Below, piece after piece: positions 1-9,985 of a stretch of 64,000 nucleotides of DNA. The translations under genes and the position numbers were made by a program. Source of the DNA: Chloroflexota bacterium (GTDB taxonomy: Bacteria; Chloroflexota; Dehalococcoidia; JACPQD01); assembly GCA_016190665.1 (NCBI GenBank), contig JACPQD010000068.1, forward strand, positions 1 through 64,000. The letters are read 5' to 3'. The notes below the pieces were generated by a model. It was not told the origin of the DNA and did not search any database. It saw only the letters and a list, made by a program, of their open reading frames with translations. Each line of letters begins with the position of its first letter. Within the stretch, counting starts at the first letter, position 1.

Positions 1-928
1 CCTGTCCCCCGTCTCGATCGTCATCGTAAGCTGGAATGTGCAGGATCTCTTGCGCCGCTGCCTGGAGTCTATCCTCGCCTCCGGCTCCGGAGCGGGCGCT
101 GAGATTGTCGTCGTGGACAACGCCTCGTCCGACGGCGCGATGGGCATGGTGCGGAAGCGGTTCCCCCAGGTGAGGCTCGTAGTCAACCAATCGAATCTGG
201 GATTCGCCGCCGCCTGCAATCAGGGGATGCGGCTGGCAGGCGGACGATACGTGATGCTCCTGAACCCGGATACAGAAATGCGCGGAGACGCGATCGACAG
301 GATGGTCTCCTACCTTGACGAGCACCCCGAGGTGGGTATGGTGGGCCCGAAGCTGTTGAACCCGGATGGCAGCATCCAGTCCTCGCGGCGCCGTTTCCCA
401 ACTCTGGCAACGGCTTTCGTGGAAAGCACCATGATCCAACAGTACTTGCCCAACTCGCCGGAACTGAAGCGATTCTACATGCTGGATCGCAGCGATGACA
501 CGGTGCAAGAGGTCGACTGGTTGGTGGGAGCATGCCTGATGGCGCGGCGAGAGGTGGTGCGGACGGCGGGCGTGCTCGATGAAAGCTTCTTCATGTACTA
601 CGAGGAGGTGGACTGGTGCTACCGGATAAGGAAGGCGGGGTGGAGCATCGTCTACCTGCCGGGGGCGGAAGTGATCCACTATTATGGGGGGAGCAGCCAG
701 AAGGACCTGTCTCGTCGGCACATTAATTTCAATACGAGCAAGTACCGTTTCTTTCGGAAGCATCATGGGAGGGTGAAAGCGGAGCTGTTGCGGGTCTTTC
801 TGCTGGCGAACTACCTTTTTCAAATCATCGACGAGGGAGCCAAGCTGGCGGTGGGACACAAACCGCTCCTCAGACGCGAGCGGCTAGCGCTCTTGTGGGA
901 AGTGGTCAGATCGGGGTTCAAGGGATGA
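1..928 (+). CDS. Family 2 glycosyltransferase (5' end outside window)
   Basis: Frame is open to the window edge (LSPVSIVIVSWNVQDLL precedes the called GTG at 38); GT2 motifs VVDNASSDG, NPDTEM, DESFFMYYEEVDWCYR. Confidence 0.9.
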   Translation, partial: LSPVSIVIVSWNVQDLLRRCLESILASGSGAGAEIVVVDNASSDGAMGMVRKRFPQVRLVVNQSNLGFAAACNQGMRLAGGRYVMLLNPDTEMRGDAIDRMVSYLDEHPEVGMVGPKLLNPDGSIQSSRRRFPTLATAFVESTMIQQYLPNSPELKRFYMLDRSDDTVQEVDWLVGACLMARREVVRTAGVLDESFFMYYEEVDWCYRIRKAGWSIVYLPGAEVIHYYGGSSQKDLSRRHINFNTSKYRFFRKHHGRVKAELLRVFLLANYLFQIIDEGAKLAVGHKPLLRRERLALLWEVVRSGFKG

Positions 929-2094
929 AGGTCTGTTTCATTACCGGCGAGTATCCCCCCATGCGAGGCGGCGTGGCCGATTACACGGAGACGCTGGCCC
1001 GTGCGCTCCACGACTTCGGTGCATTGCCTTGCGTCGTCACTTCGACCCGGGCGGCGCCAAAGGCGCCGTCCTCAATCCCCCTCTATCCGGCCGTCGATAA
1101 CTGGGGTTTTGGCGCTTGGGGCCGCGTCGAAAGGCTGGCCCTGGAGACGAAGGCGGATATTGTTCACCTCCAGTATCAAACGGCCGCCTATGGGATGCAT
1201 CCTGCCATCAACTTCTTGCCCTGGTGGCTGCATCGCCGGCTGAACTGCCGCGTTGTCAGCACCCTCCACGATTTGAGGGAACCGTATCTCTTCCCCAAGG
1301 CGGGGAGGCTACGCTCGTGGGTCAATGCCCGGCTCGTTGCTGATAGTGACGCCGCCATCGTCACCAATGGTGAGGACCTGGCGGAAGCGAGGCGACTGGC
1401 CGCCCGCGCCCGTCTCATCCTCATACCCATCGCCAGCAGCATCCCGGTGTCTTTGCCGCCTGCCTTCGACCGCGACCTCGTAAGGTCGCGTTTGGGCGTA
1501 AACGCTGGAGAATGCCTGCTTACCTACTTCGGGATATTGAATCAAAGCAAGGGGGTGGAGTTCCTGCTGGCCGCGCTCCGCGAAGTGGCCGACCGCGGAC
1601 AGCGCGTCAAACTGTTGATGTTGGGTGAGGAGATCGGCGACGCCGACCCCACGAACCGGGCGTACCGAGAGAAGGTCCTGACAATGATAGAAGACTTGAA
1701 GCTCGAGGAGATGGTGGTCCGGACGGGGTATGTGGCCGCCGACGCGGTGTCGGCTCACCTTCGCGCATCGGATGTCTGCGTGCTGCCCTTCGCGGATGGA
1801 GCTTCCTTTCGCCGCACATCGTTGTTAACGGCCCTGGAACACGGCCTGCCCGTGGTGACGACGTCGGGCGCCCCTGGCGGCCAGTCCCAGCTTGTCAGCG
1901 GCGAGAACTGCCTGCTGGCGCCACCCGGGGACGCCGAGACGCTGGCCAACGCCATCGGCGAGCTGATAAGCTCGCCAGCTTTGCGGGACCGTTTGGGGCG
2001 TGGCGCGGCCACGCTGGCGAAGGAGTTCTCCTGGGAAAGGATCGCCGAACAACACATGCAACTCTACCGGGCGTTGATGTCACGGGCGACGTGA
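925..2094 (+). CDS. Glycosyltransferase family 4
   Basis: MKVCFITGEYPPMRGGVADYTETLARAL start; GT4 C-terminal LPFADGASFRRTSLLTALEHGLPVVTT; ATG at 925 more plausible than the called 895. Confidence 0.88.
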   Translation: MKVCFITGEYPPMRGGVADYTETLARALHDFGALPCVVTSTRAAPKAPSSIPLYPAVDNWGFGAWGRVERLALETKADIVHLQYQTAAYGMHPAINFLPWWLHRRLNCRVVSTLHDLREPYLFPKAGRLRSWVNARLVADSDAAIVTNGEDLAEARRLAARARLILIPIASSIPVSLPPAFDRDLVRSRLGVNAGECLLTYFGILNQSKGVEFLLAALREVADRGQRVKLLMLGEEIGDADPTNRAYREKVLTMIEDLKLEEMVVRTGYVAADAVSAHLRASDVCVLPFADGASFRRTSLLTALEHGLPVVTTSGAPGGQSQLVSGENCLLAPPGDAETLANAIGELISSPALRDRLGRGAATLAKEFSWERIAEQHMQLYRALMSRAT

Positions 2095-2100
2095 ATGCAG

Positions 2101-2200
2101 ACACCCCAGAGACACCGAGAGCCCAGAGCTGGAAACACGCCTCGCCAACAGTTCCCGAGAGGACTCGGCGGACTCTGCGCCTCTGCGGTGAAAGGGGGGG
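2101..2200. repeat. CAGAGACACCGAGAG...CTCTGCGCCTCTGCGGTG word-type repeat
   Basis: Shares cgagaggac...ggactct-cgcctctgcggtg-aaag with 58780-58816. Confidence 0.7.
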
Positions 2201-2217
2201 GCCACGCAGCCTCAAAC

Positions 2218-4929
2218 ATGAGCGCCGGAACAGCGCGCGGCGTGGTGGCGCTGGCGTGCCTCCTTGCTTTCCTCTTGCGAGTCCTGCACGCCAGCGACCA
2301 GGGGATCTGGGGCGACGAGATCTTCAGTATCTGGTATTCCGGCATGAGCCTGCCAGACATAATAAGGCTGAATCTGGCCAACCTGGACGCGCACGCTCCC
2401 CTTTTTTATTACGTCCTCAAGTTCTGGACCATGGTGGCGGGCCAGAATGAGTTGGTCTTCCGCTTCCCTTCGGCCTTTTTCGGCGTGCTCGCCATCCCGC
2501 TAATCTATCTTCTGGGAAAGCATCTGGCAGACCAAAATACGGGAATAATAGCCAGCGTCATGATGGCGACGAATCCGTTCCAGGTCTGGTACGGCCAGGA
2601 GGCCAGAACCTACGCGCTAACGACGTTACTCACCCTTCTCTCGGTCTTGCTATTCTGCCGCCTGCTTCAGCAGAAGGGGCCCTTGTGGCTTTGGGCCGGC
2701 TATTGCCTCGTGACGTTGCTCAGTATCTCCTCTCACTACTACGCCTTCTTCATCCTCGCCGTCGAAGACCTCTGGTTGCTGCTACTGCTGAGCCGGGGTA
2801 AGCTGGAGTGGCGGCCGTGGGCTATCGCCCATGCTGTCCTTCTGGCGCCTCTTCTGGCAGGCTTGTGGCAAGTGGGTTACATGATGCTGCGCTATCGGGC
2901 GGAGCATCTGCCTCTAAACCCTCTGGGCACTGTTAGAGATTATCTGGTCCAGTACACCGTCGGTTGGTTTGTCGACCCTGTTTTCGGGGAGTGGGCCCTG
3001 GCGGCATTTGTCGCCTTCGCCGCGGTTGGCCTTTTGTGGCTATTCCGGGCGCGGAAGACCTGGTTGGGGCTCTTCCTTTCGTTCTACTTGCTCGTACCCA
3101 TCTCTGGCGCCCTGGCGTACTTCTGGACCACGTCCGGCTTCCCTCCCCGCGAGCGGTATCTCGTCATCGTCACACCTGCGCTCTACCTCCTCGTCGCGGC
3201 CGGAGTGGCAGCGTCGAGGCGGCTTTCGCCCCTGGTTATGGGCCTCGCGATTCTGGTTGCGCTATCGCCTCAGGCATACGCCTTGGGGAATTACTACGGG
3301 CAGAGCCGTTACGCCCGACCTGACTACCGAGCCGTGGCGCGCCATATCCAGTCATGGGAAGATAAGGGCGACGCCATAGTGGCCATAGGCCACCTCACCG
3401 CGGACGTCTTTCGCTATTACTACAAAGGAAGCGCGCCCATCACCCAGTTTCGCTATTACCCAGGTGAGAACAGTCGAGAGGAGATCCAGCGCAAGCTTCA
3501 CAGGCTGGCGCAAGAGAACAAACGGATCTGGCTGCTTCCTTCCGGCGACGGCCGCGACGACCCCGATGCTGAGGAGTGGCTCAATGACAACGCCTATGAA
3601 GTGGAGAACCATTGGCTGGCGCGAGCTAGGCTGGCCCTCTATGCGACAGGCCCGCTACCAAGCGAACAGCCATTGAATTCCGCGGCCAGACTGGAGACCA
3701 AGCTGGAACTGGCCAGCTACCGTATGTCATCCGGGCAAGCAATGTCGGGCGACATCCTGAGGCTGGCACTGAACTGGCGCCCCCTGGAAGACCTCGGTCA
3801 GCGCTACAAGGTCTCGGTCCGCCTGCGAGATGACCGGGGACATATCTTGCGGCAAGCTGACCGCTCATTGGGGGGCGCTCTGCGGAGCAACTTTCCCAAA
3901 GGTAGCGAGGTCATGGATAGAGTCGGTCTCCGAGTGCCTAACGGAATGATGCCCGGCGCCCTCTCAGTCGAGGTTGCCATCTACAGGGACAGTGATGGAC
4001 GTAGCCTGAGCTTCCTGGACGCCAACGGTGCGCCCAGCGGGACATGGCTGAGCTTAGGTCGGCTGCAAGTCGTGAAGGGGCCAGCCCCGGCGTCACTGGA
4101 CAGATTCGAGATACCCCAAGCAGCGAGCTACGATGTCAACGGCGACTGGCGCCTGGTGGGCTTCGGGCTGGGCCGGGACACACTCATGCCGGGAGAGAGG
4201 CTGACAGTCTCCCTGTTCTGGCAAGCGCTCACCAAAGCCCCAGACAACATAAAAGCGACCATCAAGCTGATCGACCAACAAGGCGCCGTGGCAGGGGAAT
4301 CCCCTGTGCCGACAGAGCGCCAAGCGGTCCTTGGCTGGACAGAAGGCGATGTCTTCAGGGAACTCATAGACCTATCTATACCAGCAAACGCGACCGGCGG
4401 TAGGTATGTGGTGAGTCTGGCGCCAGGACTTGGAAGTGAGCTATCACTGGGCCAAGTCGCCGTCAAGGCCAGGGAGCGGCGTTTCGATATGTCGGCGGTG
4501 CAGCAATCCTCCAGCGCTGCCTTCGGCGCCCTCGCCCGGCTGCGCGGTTCGGATCTGTCCCGTGAAGGGTCTGAACCCAAGAAGGGAGCACTGGAGACGA
4601 GACCAGGGGATAAACTCACTTTGGTCCTGTACTGGGAGGCTCTGGGGGCTAGCGCCGAGAGCTATACAGTGTTCACCCATCTTCTCGATGGGGGCGGGCG
4701 AATGTGGGGCCAGCACGACGGGATTCCAGCTTTGGGTACAGCGCCCACCCCCGGGTGGGTCACCGGAGAGATCGTCGCCGACCGCCACGACATTGTAGTG
4801 AAAGAAGACGCGCCAGCGGGGGAATATGTTATCGAGGTGGGCCTTTACGACCCCGGTACGGGCAGGCGCCTGAGGACGGAAGGTGGCGAGGACAGGGTGA
4901 TTGTGGGCAAAGCAGTAGTGAGGAAGTGA
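2218..4929 (+). CDS. GT39/ArnT-like integral membrane glycosyltransferase with large C-terminal soluble region
   Basis: GDEIFSIWYSG and multiple TM segments (dolichol-P-mannose mannosyltransferase-like); ATG at 2218 likely, since the upstream N-terminus is repeat-derived. Confidence 0.8.
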   Translation: MSAGTARGVVALACLLAFLLRVLHASDQGIWGDEIFSIWYSGMSLPDIIRLNLANLDAHAPLFYYVLKFWTMVAGQNELVFRFPSAFFGVLAIPLIYLLGKHLADQNTGIIASVMMATNPFQVWYGQEARTYALTTLLTLLSVLLFCRLLQQKGPLWLWAGYCLVTLLSISSHYYAFFILAVEDLWLLLLLSRGKLEWRPWAIAHAVLLAPLLAGLWQVGYMMLRYRAEHLPLNPLGTVRDYLVQYTVGWFVDPVFGEWALAAFVAFAAVGLLWLFRARKTWLGLFLSFYLLVPISGALAYFWTTSGFPPRERYLVIVTPALYLLVAAGVAASRRLSPLVMGLAILVALSPQAYALGNYYGQSRYARPDYRAVARHIQSWEDKGDAIVAIGHLTADVFRYYYKGSAPITQFRYYPGENSREEIQRKLHRLAQENKRIWLLPSGDGRDDPDAEEWLNDNAYEVENHWLARARLALYATGPLPSEQPLNSAARLETKLELASYRMSSGQAMSGDILRLALNWRPLEDLGQRYKVSVRLRDDRGHILRQADRSLGGALRSNFPKGSEVMDRVGLRVPNGMMPGALSVEVAIYRDSDGRSLSFLDANGAPSGTWLSLGRLQVVKGPAPASLDRFEIPQAASYDVNGDWRLVGFGLGRDTLMPGERLTVSLFWQALTKAPDNIKATIKLIDQQGAVAGESPVPTERQAVLGWTEGDVFRELIDLSIPANATGGRYVVSLAPGLGSELSLGQVAVKARERRFDMSAVQQSSSAAFGALARLRGSDLSREGSEPKKGALETRPGDKLTLVLYWEALGASAESYTVFTHLLDGGGRMWGQHDGIPALGTAPTPGWVTGEIVADRHDIVVKEDAPAGEYVIEVGLYDPGTGRRLRTEGGEDRVIVGKAVVRK

Positions 4930-5160
4930 CCGAAGGGGGATTGGCAAAGGCCCATCTTCATGGTAAGCTAGTCTCACATTGCAGCATTATATTGACAAGC
5001 GTTTTTGATCTTTGGCGCGTGAGGTCCCTCTGTGAAGTCATCAGAGTACGATTACTGACAAGAGTCCCGATCATGCGGCGCGTTAGTTTCTCACTGTAAA
5101 AGCCGTTATTGAATACTGGTGACTTGTGACGCCTGATTTGAACGGAACCTATTTGGACTG

Positions 5161-5304
5161 AACCACGGATGTCCCGACGCATCGGTATCCCGCACGGAGT
5201 CGGGAGACACCGATTCACACCGATTATCAAGGGTTCCATCTCGCGCCATCCTCAGGGATTGAGTCCAAATGATGTCCGTGTCTATCCGTGTCCATCCGTG
5301 GTTC
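5161..5304. repeat. AACCACGGATG...CATCCGTGGTTC word-type inverted repeat with nested CCCGAC hairpin
   Basis: aaccacggat[gtcccgacgcatcggtatcccgcacggagtcggga]gacaccgattcacaccgat...ccgtgtctatccgtgtccatccgtggttc. Confidence 0.8.
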
Positions 5305-5395
5305 TTAACGGTGTATGTGTCTCGCCTCACTATCCGAACCTATGGTTGTTAGGTGCTACTAGCACAGGCAACTGAAAACATGAATTGAGGGGTTT

Positions 5396-6868
5396 GTGGT
5401 GAGAGCCCAGTTAGTGAGTTTAAAGCGGCCGCCGGCCTGGGGAACTCCTCGCACCTGCGTAGCGATAGGGGCCAGCCTGGCGCTGGGGGCCGCCGGCGGC
5501 GTGCTCACGGCGGCGGTATCGCCTTTTGCTGGCTTCGCCGTCATCCTGGCGATGCTCCTCGTGGCAGCGGTGCTCATTAATACCCAGGTGGGCATTGTCA
5601 CTGTCATCACCATCGCCTACGTTTTGCCCTTCGCCGTGACGCCGGTGCCGGTGGGCGGCGTGAAGCTCACCTTCCTGGACGCCTCGCTTTCCCTGGTCCT
5701 GCTGGTCTGGATTCTCCGTCTTATGGCCAACCGCGAGGCGCGGCTAATGGCCACGCCCCTCGACAGATTTGTTCTCCTCTTTCTAGGCCTGGCATTGTTC
5801 TCCTTCGTGCTGGGCATGACCGGCGTGACTGGCGAGGCGGCGCGGTTCTTCATGAAGACCATCAACAGCATCCTTTTCTTCTTCACAATTATCAACTGCG
5901 TCCGGGACCGAAGGCAGTTAGAGGGGACTGTAAAGGCGCTCTTGTTGGGTGGAACTGTTGCCGCCCTGTTGGGCCTGGTCTTCTATTTCATGACTTCGGC
6001 GGCAACCGAGTCCGTGTTGCGATCCTTGCGGGTGCTGGGCTACCCGACTACCGGTATTCTACGCTACATCGCCGGAACGACTACCCTCCGGGCCATCGGC
6101 ACCAGCATCGACCCGAATATCCTGGGCGGCATGCTGATGGTGGTGATACCCCTGGGCGTGAGCCTGGTAATGAGCGGTTCATCCGCCTCCGGCCGACTGG
6201 ATCGCCGTCTCACGGGGCTCGCCGTGGGCGTTATGGTGTTATGCCTCGTGCTCACCTTCAGCCGGAGCGCGTGGGGAGGCGCTGCCGCGGGCGTTGCCTT
6301 CCTCGCCGCCTTCAGACACCGCAAGCTCTGGCTGCTACTGGCCATCTTCGCCATAGCTCTCCTGCTTCTTCCTCAGGGGCAGATGGTCCTGGGCAGGATC
6401 GAAGCGGGCTTGACGATGCAGGACCGTGCCTCCCAGATGAGGCTTGGAGAGTACAAGGATGCCCTCAGGCTCATTGCTATGTATCCGTGGTTTGGGGTGG
6501 GTTTTGGGGAGGCGCCCAGCGTCGATGTGTACGTGGCCGCTTCAAGCACGTACCTGATGATCGCTCAAGAGATGGGCCTGGCGGGACTCGCCGCGTTCCT
6601 GGCGACAATGATCGCCCTGTTCTGGCATGCCCTACGCGGGCTGAAACGGGCAGCGGATGAATCCTGGATCGTAGTCCAGGATGAAGGCCTCAAAAACATC
6701 CAGTTCGGCGCCCTGGCGGGAGTGGTGGCGGCTTTGACGGCGGGCCTTTTCGACCATTATTTTTTCAACCTCCGCTTCCCCCACGCGATGGCCGTCTTCT
6801 GGCTCCTGGTTGGCCTGACTCTGGTCGCCGGTCGGCTGGGAGGTGTCTCTTCGCCACAGACTTCATGA
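5396..6868 (+). CDS. O-antigen ligase family membrane protein
   Basis: Polytopic; conserved TFSRSAWGG...FGVGFGEAPS pattern of the Wzy_C family. Confidence 0.82.
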   Translation: MVRAQLVSLKRPPAWGTPRTCVAIGASLALGAAGGVLTAAVSPFAGFAVILAMLLVAAVLINTQVGIVTVITIAYVLPFAVTPVPVGGVKLTFLDASLSLVLLVWILRLMANREARLMATPLDRFVLLFLGLALFSFVLGMTGVTGEAARFFMKTINSILFFFTIINCVRDRRQLEGTVKALLLGGTVAALLGLVFYFMTSAATESVLRSLRVLGYPTTGILRYIAGTTTLRAIGTSIDPNILGGMLMVVIPLGVSLVMSGSSASGRLDRRLTGLAVGVMVLCLVLTFSRSAWGGAAAGVAFLAAFRHRKLWLLLAIFAIALLLLPQGQMVLGRIEAGLTMQDRASQMRLGEYKDALRLIAMYPWFGVGFGEAPSVDVYVAASSTYLMIAQEMGLAGLAAFLATMIALFWHALRGLKRAADESWIVVQDEGLKNIQFGALAGVVAALTAGLFDHYFFNLRFPHAMAVFWLLVGLTLVAGRLGGVSSPQTS

Positions 6869-6880
6869 TTGCGGAGTGAT

Positions 6881-7453
6881 ATGGACAATCTGGAGAGGTT
6901 GCGCGTACCCGTCATCGCGGCCCTGCTGGTGGTCTTTGTAGCCGGCCTGGCTATGCTGACGCTTCAGCGCGGCAGCGAAGGCCGCCAGATCGAGATCATC
7001 TTGCCCAGTCCCACGCCGAGGGTGGCCACTCAGCCCCGCGAGGTGAAAGTCTACGTCAGCGGCGCCGTGGCCAGGCCGGGTGTCTATTCCCTCAGAGAAG
7101 GGGACCGGATAGAAGACGCCGTCAAGGCGGCAGGGGGCGCGCAGCCGACAGCCAATCTTTCGCAGGTTAACCTGGCACGCCGCATCAAAGACGAGCTGCA
7201 AATTCACATTCCGCAGACTGGAGAGGCGCTGCCGGCCTCGGCGCCAGGTGGCCAATCGCAACTGATCAATATCAACACCGCTTCCAGAGAACAGCTCGAC
7301 ACCCTGTGGGGCATTGGCCCGACGCGAGCCAAGAACATTGTCGACTCCCGGAGCGAGAAGGGCCCCTTCAAGAAGATTGAGGAACTGGTAGAGAGGAAGC
7401 TGATTCCGCGCTCCACCTTCGACCGCATTAAGGACCTCATCACTGCGGACTGA
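6881..7453 (+). CDS. comEA: ComEA family DNA-binding protein (SLBB + helix-hairpin-helix)
   Basis: KVYVSGAVARPGVYSL...ININTASREQLDTLWGIGPTRAKNIVDSR. Confidence 0.92.
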   Translation: MDNLERLRVPVIAALLVVFVAGLAMLTLQRGSEGRQIEIILPSPTPRVATQPREVKVYVSGAVARPGVYSLREGDRIEDAVKAAGGAQPTANLSQVNLARRIKDELQIHIPQTGEALPASAPGGQSQLININTASREQLDTLWGIGPTRAKNIVDSRSEKGPFKKIEELVERKLIPRSTFDRIKDLITAD

Positions 7454-7466
7454 TCGGGACAGGCGC

Positions 7467-9890
7467 ATGAGGCTCATTTACTTGTCGGCCGCCCTCCTGG
7501 GCGGCGTCTACCTGGGCTCCTTAACAGCTCCGTCGCCGCCATTGATCCTGGTCACGGCGGCGGGAGCCCTTGCTGTAGCCCTCCTTCCTCACGACTGGCG
7601 CAAGAGCCTCCTCGTAATGCTATGCCTCGTTGCGCTCCTCCTCGGCATCTTCCGCTACCAGTCCACCAGATTTGTGGCGGATGAGAGCTCGATTTCCACC
7701 CATAATGGGCGTGATGCCGCCGAGGTCAAAGGCGTCGTCGCTGACGACCCGGAGATCAGAGACGCCGCCGTGAACTTGCGCCTGTCGGCTGCTGAGGGGA
7801 GATTCACCGATGGGTGGATGCCCGTCTCAGGCGTCATACTCGTCAGCGTCCGCCTTCTTCCGGTCTACCATTACGGCGATGTCCTCAAAGTTACTGGTGC
7901 GTTGGAGGCGCCACCAAAGTTTAGCGACTTCGATTACCGGGAATATCTGGCCCGCCAGGGCATCCGCTCCGTTATGCGTTACCCAAGGGTCCAGCTTCTC
8001 GAGAGCGGGCAAGGCTTCAAGCTGCTGGAATGGATTTATGGGCTGAGACGCTCGCTCGCGGATTCCCTCTCTGCCGCGCTTCCGGAGCCTCAGGCCGCCC
8101 TGGCGCAGGGTATAATCCTGGGAATCAGGGCCGGCATACCTGACGACTTGAACGAAGCCTTCTCCCGCTCCGGCACCATGCATATCATCGCCATCTCCGG
8201 CCAGAACATCAGCCTGATTGCCGGCCTCTTTCTGGTGTTCGCCGTCGCCCTCTTTGGGAGACACCGCCCATTCTACTTCATCTTTGTTTTGGCTATGGTT
8301 TGGCTCTACGCCCTTCTGACGGGCATGGCGCCGCCGGTGCAGCGCGCGGCGGTCATGGGCAGCCTCTGGCTCACCGCCGATTTCATAGGCCGACCGCGCA
8401 GCGCGGCGCCTGCGCTGGGCTTTGCAGCGGCGGCAATGGTGGGCATCAACCCGGACCTCCTCTGGGACGTATCCTTCCAGCTCAGTTTCGCTTCGATGGC
8501 GGGCCTGGCGGTAATCACGCCCGCGGTCCAGGAAGTCGTCGCGAAGTGGCAAGGCAACCCCGATGCAACTGAGGTCCGGGGCCCGCTCAGCGTGGTGGTC
8601 GACAGCCTGGCGGTCACCCTGGGCGCGACGCTGGCCACCCTGCCGATAATCGCTGTCGCCTTCCATCGCCTCCCGCTGGCAGTCCTGCCCTCCAACGTCG
8701 CGGCTTTGCCCGCGCTGCCCTTCATTATGGCCACCAGCGGCCTGGCATCGACAATGGGCGCCATCTTCCCGCCGCTGGGCGAGCTGGCTGGATGGGTCGC
8801 CTGGCCGTTCCTGACGTATCTCATGGTGGTGGCGACGTCCTTCTCGGCGCTTCCCATAGCATCGGCGGAAGTGGGCGGCGGAGCCCATTGGGGGTTCCTC
8901 TATTACTTGCTCCTCGGGGCGGCTCTCTGGGGGATACCGCAGTGGAGCGGGCTGAAGGCGAGCGCCTCCGGAAGTGGGGGAGCCGCCGCGCGGGCAATTA
9001 GAAGCGCGGGAAGCAGCGTCCGGAGATTGGGCGCCGCCCGGGTGGCCTTCGTGGCGCTGGCGGCAGCCTGTCTCGCCGTCTGGCTGGCCGTCGTTTTCGC
9101 CAGGGAGGACGGGCTTCGCGTCAGTTTCCTGGACGTCGGCCAGGGGGATGCCGCGCTCATTCAGACGCCCAGTGGCCGGAGAGTGTTGATCGATGGCGGC
9201 CCCAGCCCGCGGGCCATCGGCGCCCAGCTCGGCAAGAAGCTTCCTTTCTGGGACAACTCCATCGATCTGGTGGTGCTCACCCACCCGGACGACGACCACG
9301 CCAACGGTCTGACCGAGGTATTGCGGCGCTATCGGGTCCGTCAGGCGATGGACCCGGGCATTAAGCACGCCTCGCCGGTCTACCGTGAGTGGCAGCGACT
9401 CGTGAGAGACAAGAAGGTCGGCATCGTCATCGCCACCGCCGGCCAGCGAGTCGACCTGGGCGACGGTCTCACGATGGAGGTGGCCCATCCACAGGCGCAA
9501 TTGATCAGCACCGAGTCAGCGGACGCCAACAACAACTCCATCGTCTTGCGGCTGACCTCCGCGGACATGAGCTTCCTCTTCACCGGCGACCTCGAGGAAG
9601 AAGGCCAGAGGTATCTTTTGTCTAAAGCGAGCAACCTCGACAGCACAGTATTGAAGGTTCCGCATCACGGCGCCAAAAAGGGGCTCGCCCCCGAATTCCT
9701 GGAGGCGGTGAATCCGCAGATTGCCGTAATCTCCGTGGGCGCCGCCAACACCTTCGGCCATCCAGCGCGGGAGACCCTCGAGAAGCTGAACGCGAAGATT
9801 CCGGCGGATAGAGTCTACCTCACCGAGCGGCAGGGCACAGTTGACATAACGGTGAAAGAGGGAAGGGTGTGGGTGAAGACGGAGAGGTAG
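7467..9890 (+). CDS. comEC: ComEC/Rec2 DNA internalization protein
   Basis: IAISGQNISLIAG competence domain plus C-terminal metallo-beta-lactamase domain (FLDVGQGDAALIQTPSGRRVLIDGG, HPDDDHANG). Confidence 0.95.
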   Translation: MRLIYLSAALLGGVYLGSLTAPSPPLILVTAAGALAVALLPHDWRKSLLVMLCLVALLLGIFRYQSTRFVADESSISTHNGRDAAEVKGVVADDPEIRDAAVNLRLSAAEGRFTDGWMPVSGVILVSVRLLPVYHYGDVLKVTGALEAPPKFSDFDYREYLARQGIRSVMRYPRVQLLESGQGFKLLEWIYGLRRSLADSLSAALPEPQAALAQGIILGIRAGIPDDLNEAFSRSGTMHIIAISGQNISLIAGLFLVFAVALFGRHRPFYFIFVLAMVWLYALLTGMAPPVQRAAVMGSLWLTADFIGRPRSAAPALGFAAAAMVGINPDLLWDVSFQLSFASMAGLAVITPAVQEVVAKWQGNPDATEVRGPLSVVVDSLAVTLGATLATLPIIAVAFHRLPLAVLPSNVAALPALPFIMATSGLASTMGAIFPPLGELAGWVAWPFLTYLMVVATSFSALPIASAEVGGGAHWGFLYYLLLGAALWGIPQWSGLKASASGSGGAAARAIRSAGSSVRRLGAARVAFVALAAACLAVWLAVVFAREDGLRVSFLDVGQGDAALIQTPSGRRVLIDGGPSPRAIGAQLGKKLPFWDNSIDLVVLTHPDDDHANGLTEVLRRYRVRQAMDPGIKHASPVYREWQRLVRDKKVGIVIATAGQRVDLGDGLTMEVAHPQAQLISTESADANNNSIVLRLTSADMSFLFTGDLEEEGQRYLLSKASNLDSTVLKVPHHGAKKGLAPEFLEAVNPQIAVISVGAANTFGHPARETLEKLNAKIPADRVYLTERQGTVDITVKEGRVWVKTER

Positions 9891-9985
9891 CTCCACCCGG
9901 GAATGGACCACGAAATATACGAACGACACGAACAGGTCCTGGATTTCGCATGTTTGGTGTGGTTTGTAGTTAAGAGGAGCGTTTC

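Noticed and set aside
2193-2201. G8 tract upstream of the GT39 gene as a second phase-variable promoter
   Set aside because: No convincing -35/-10 hexamers flank it; it lies in the edge of a CGCAGAG-type repeat
7827-9500. 557-aa antisense ORF opposite comEC
   Set aside because: Low-complexity Arg/His/Gly-rich translation, mirror of a high-GC comEC reading frame; no domain signal
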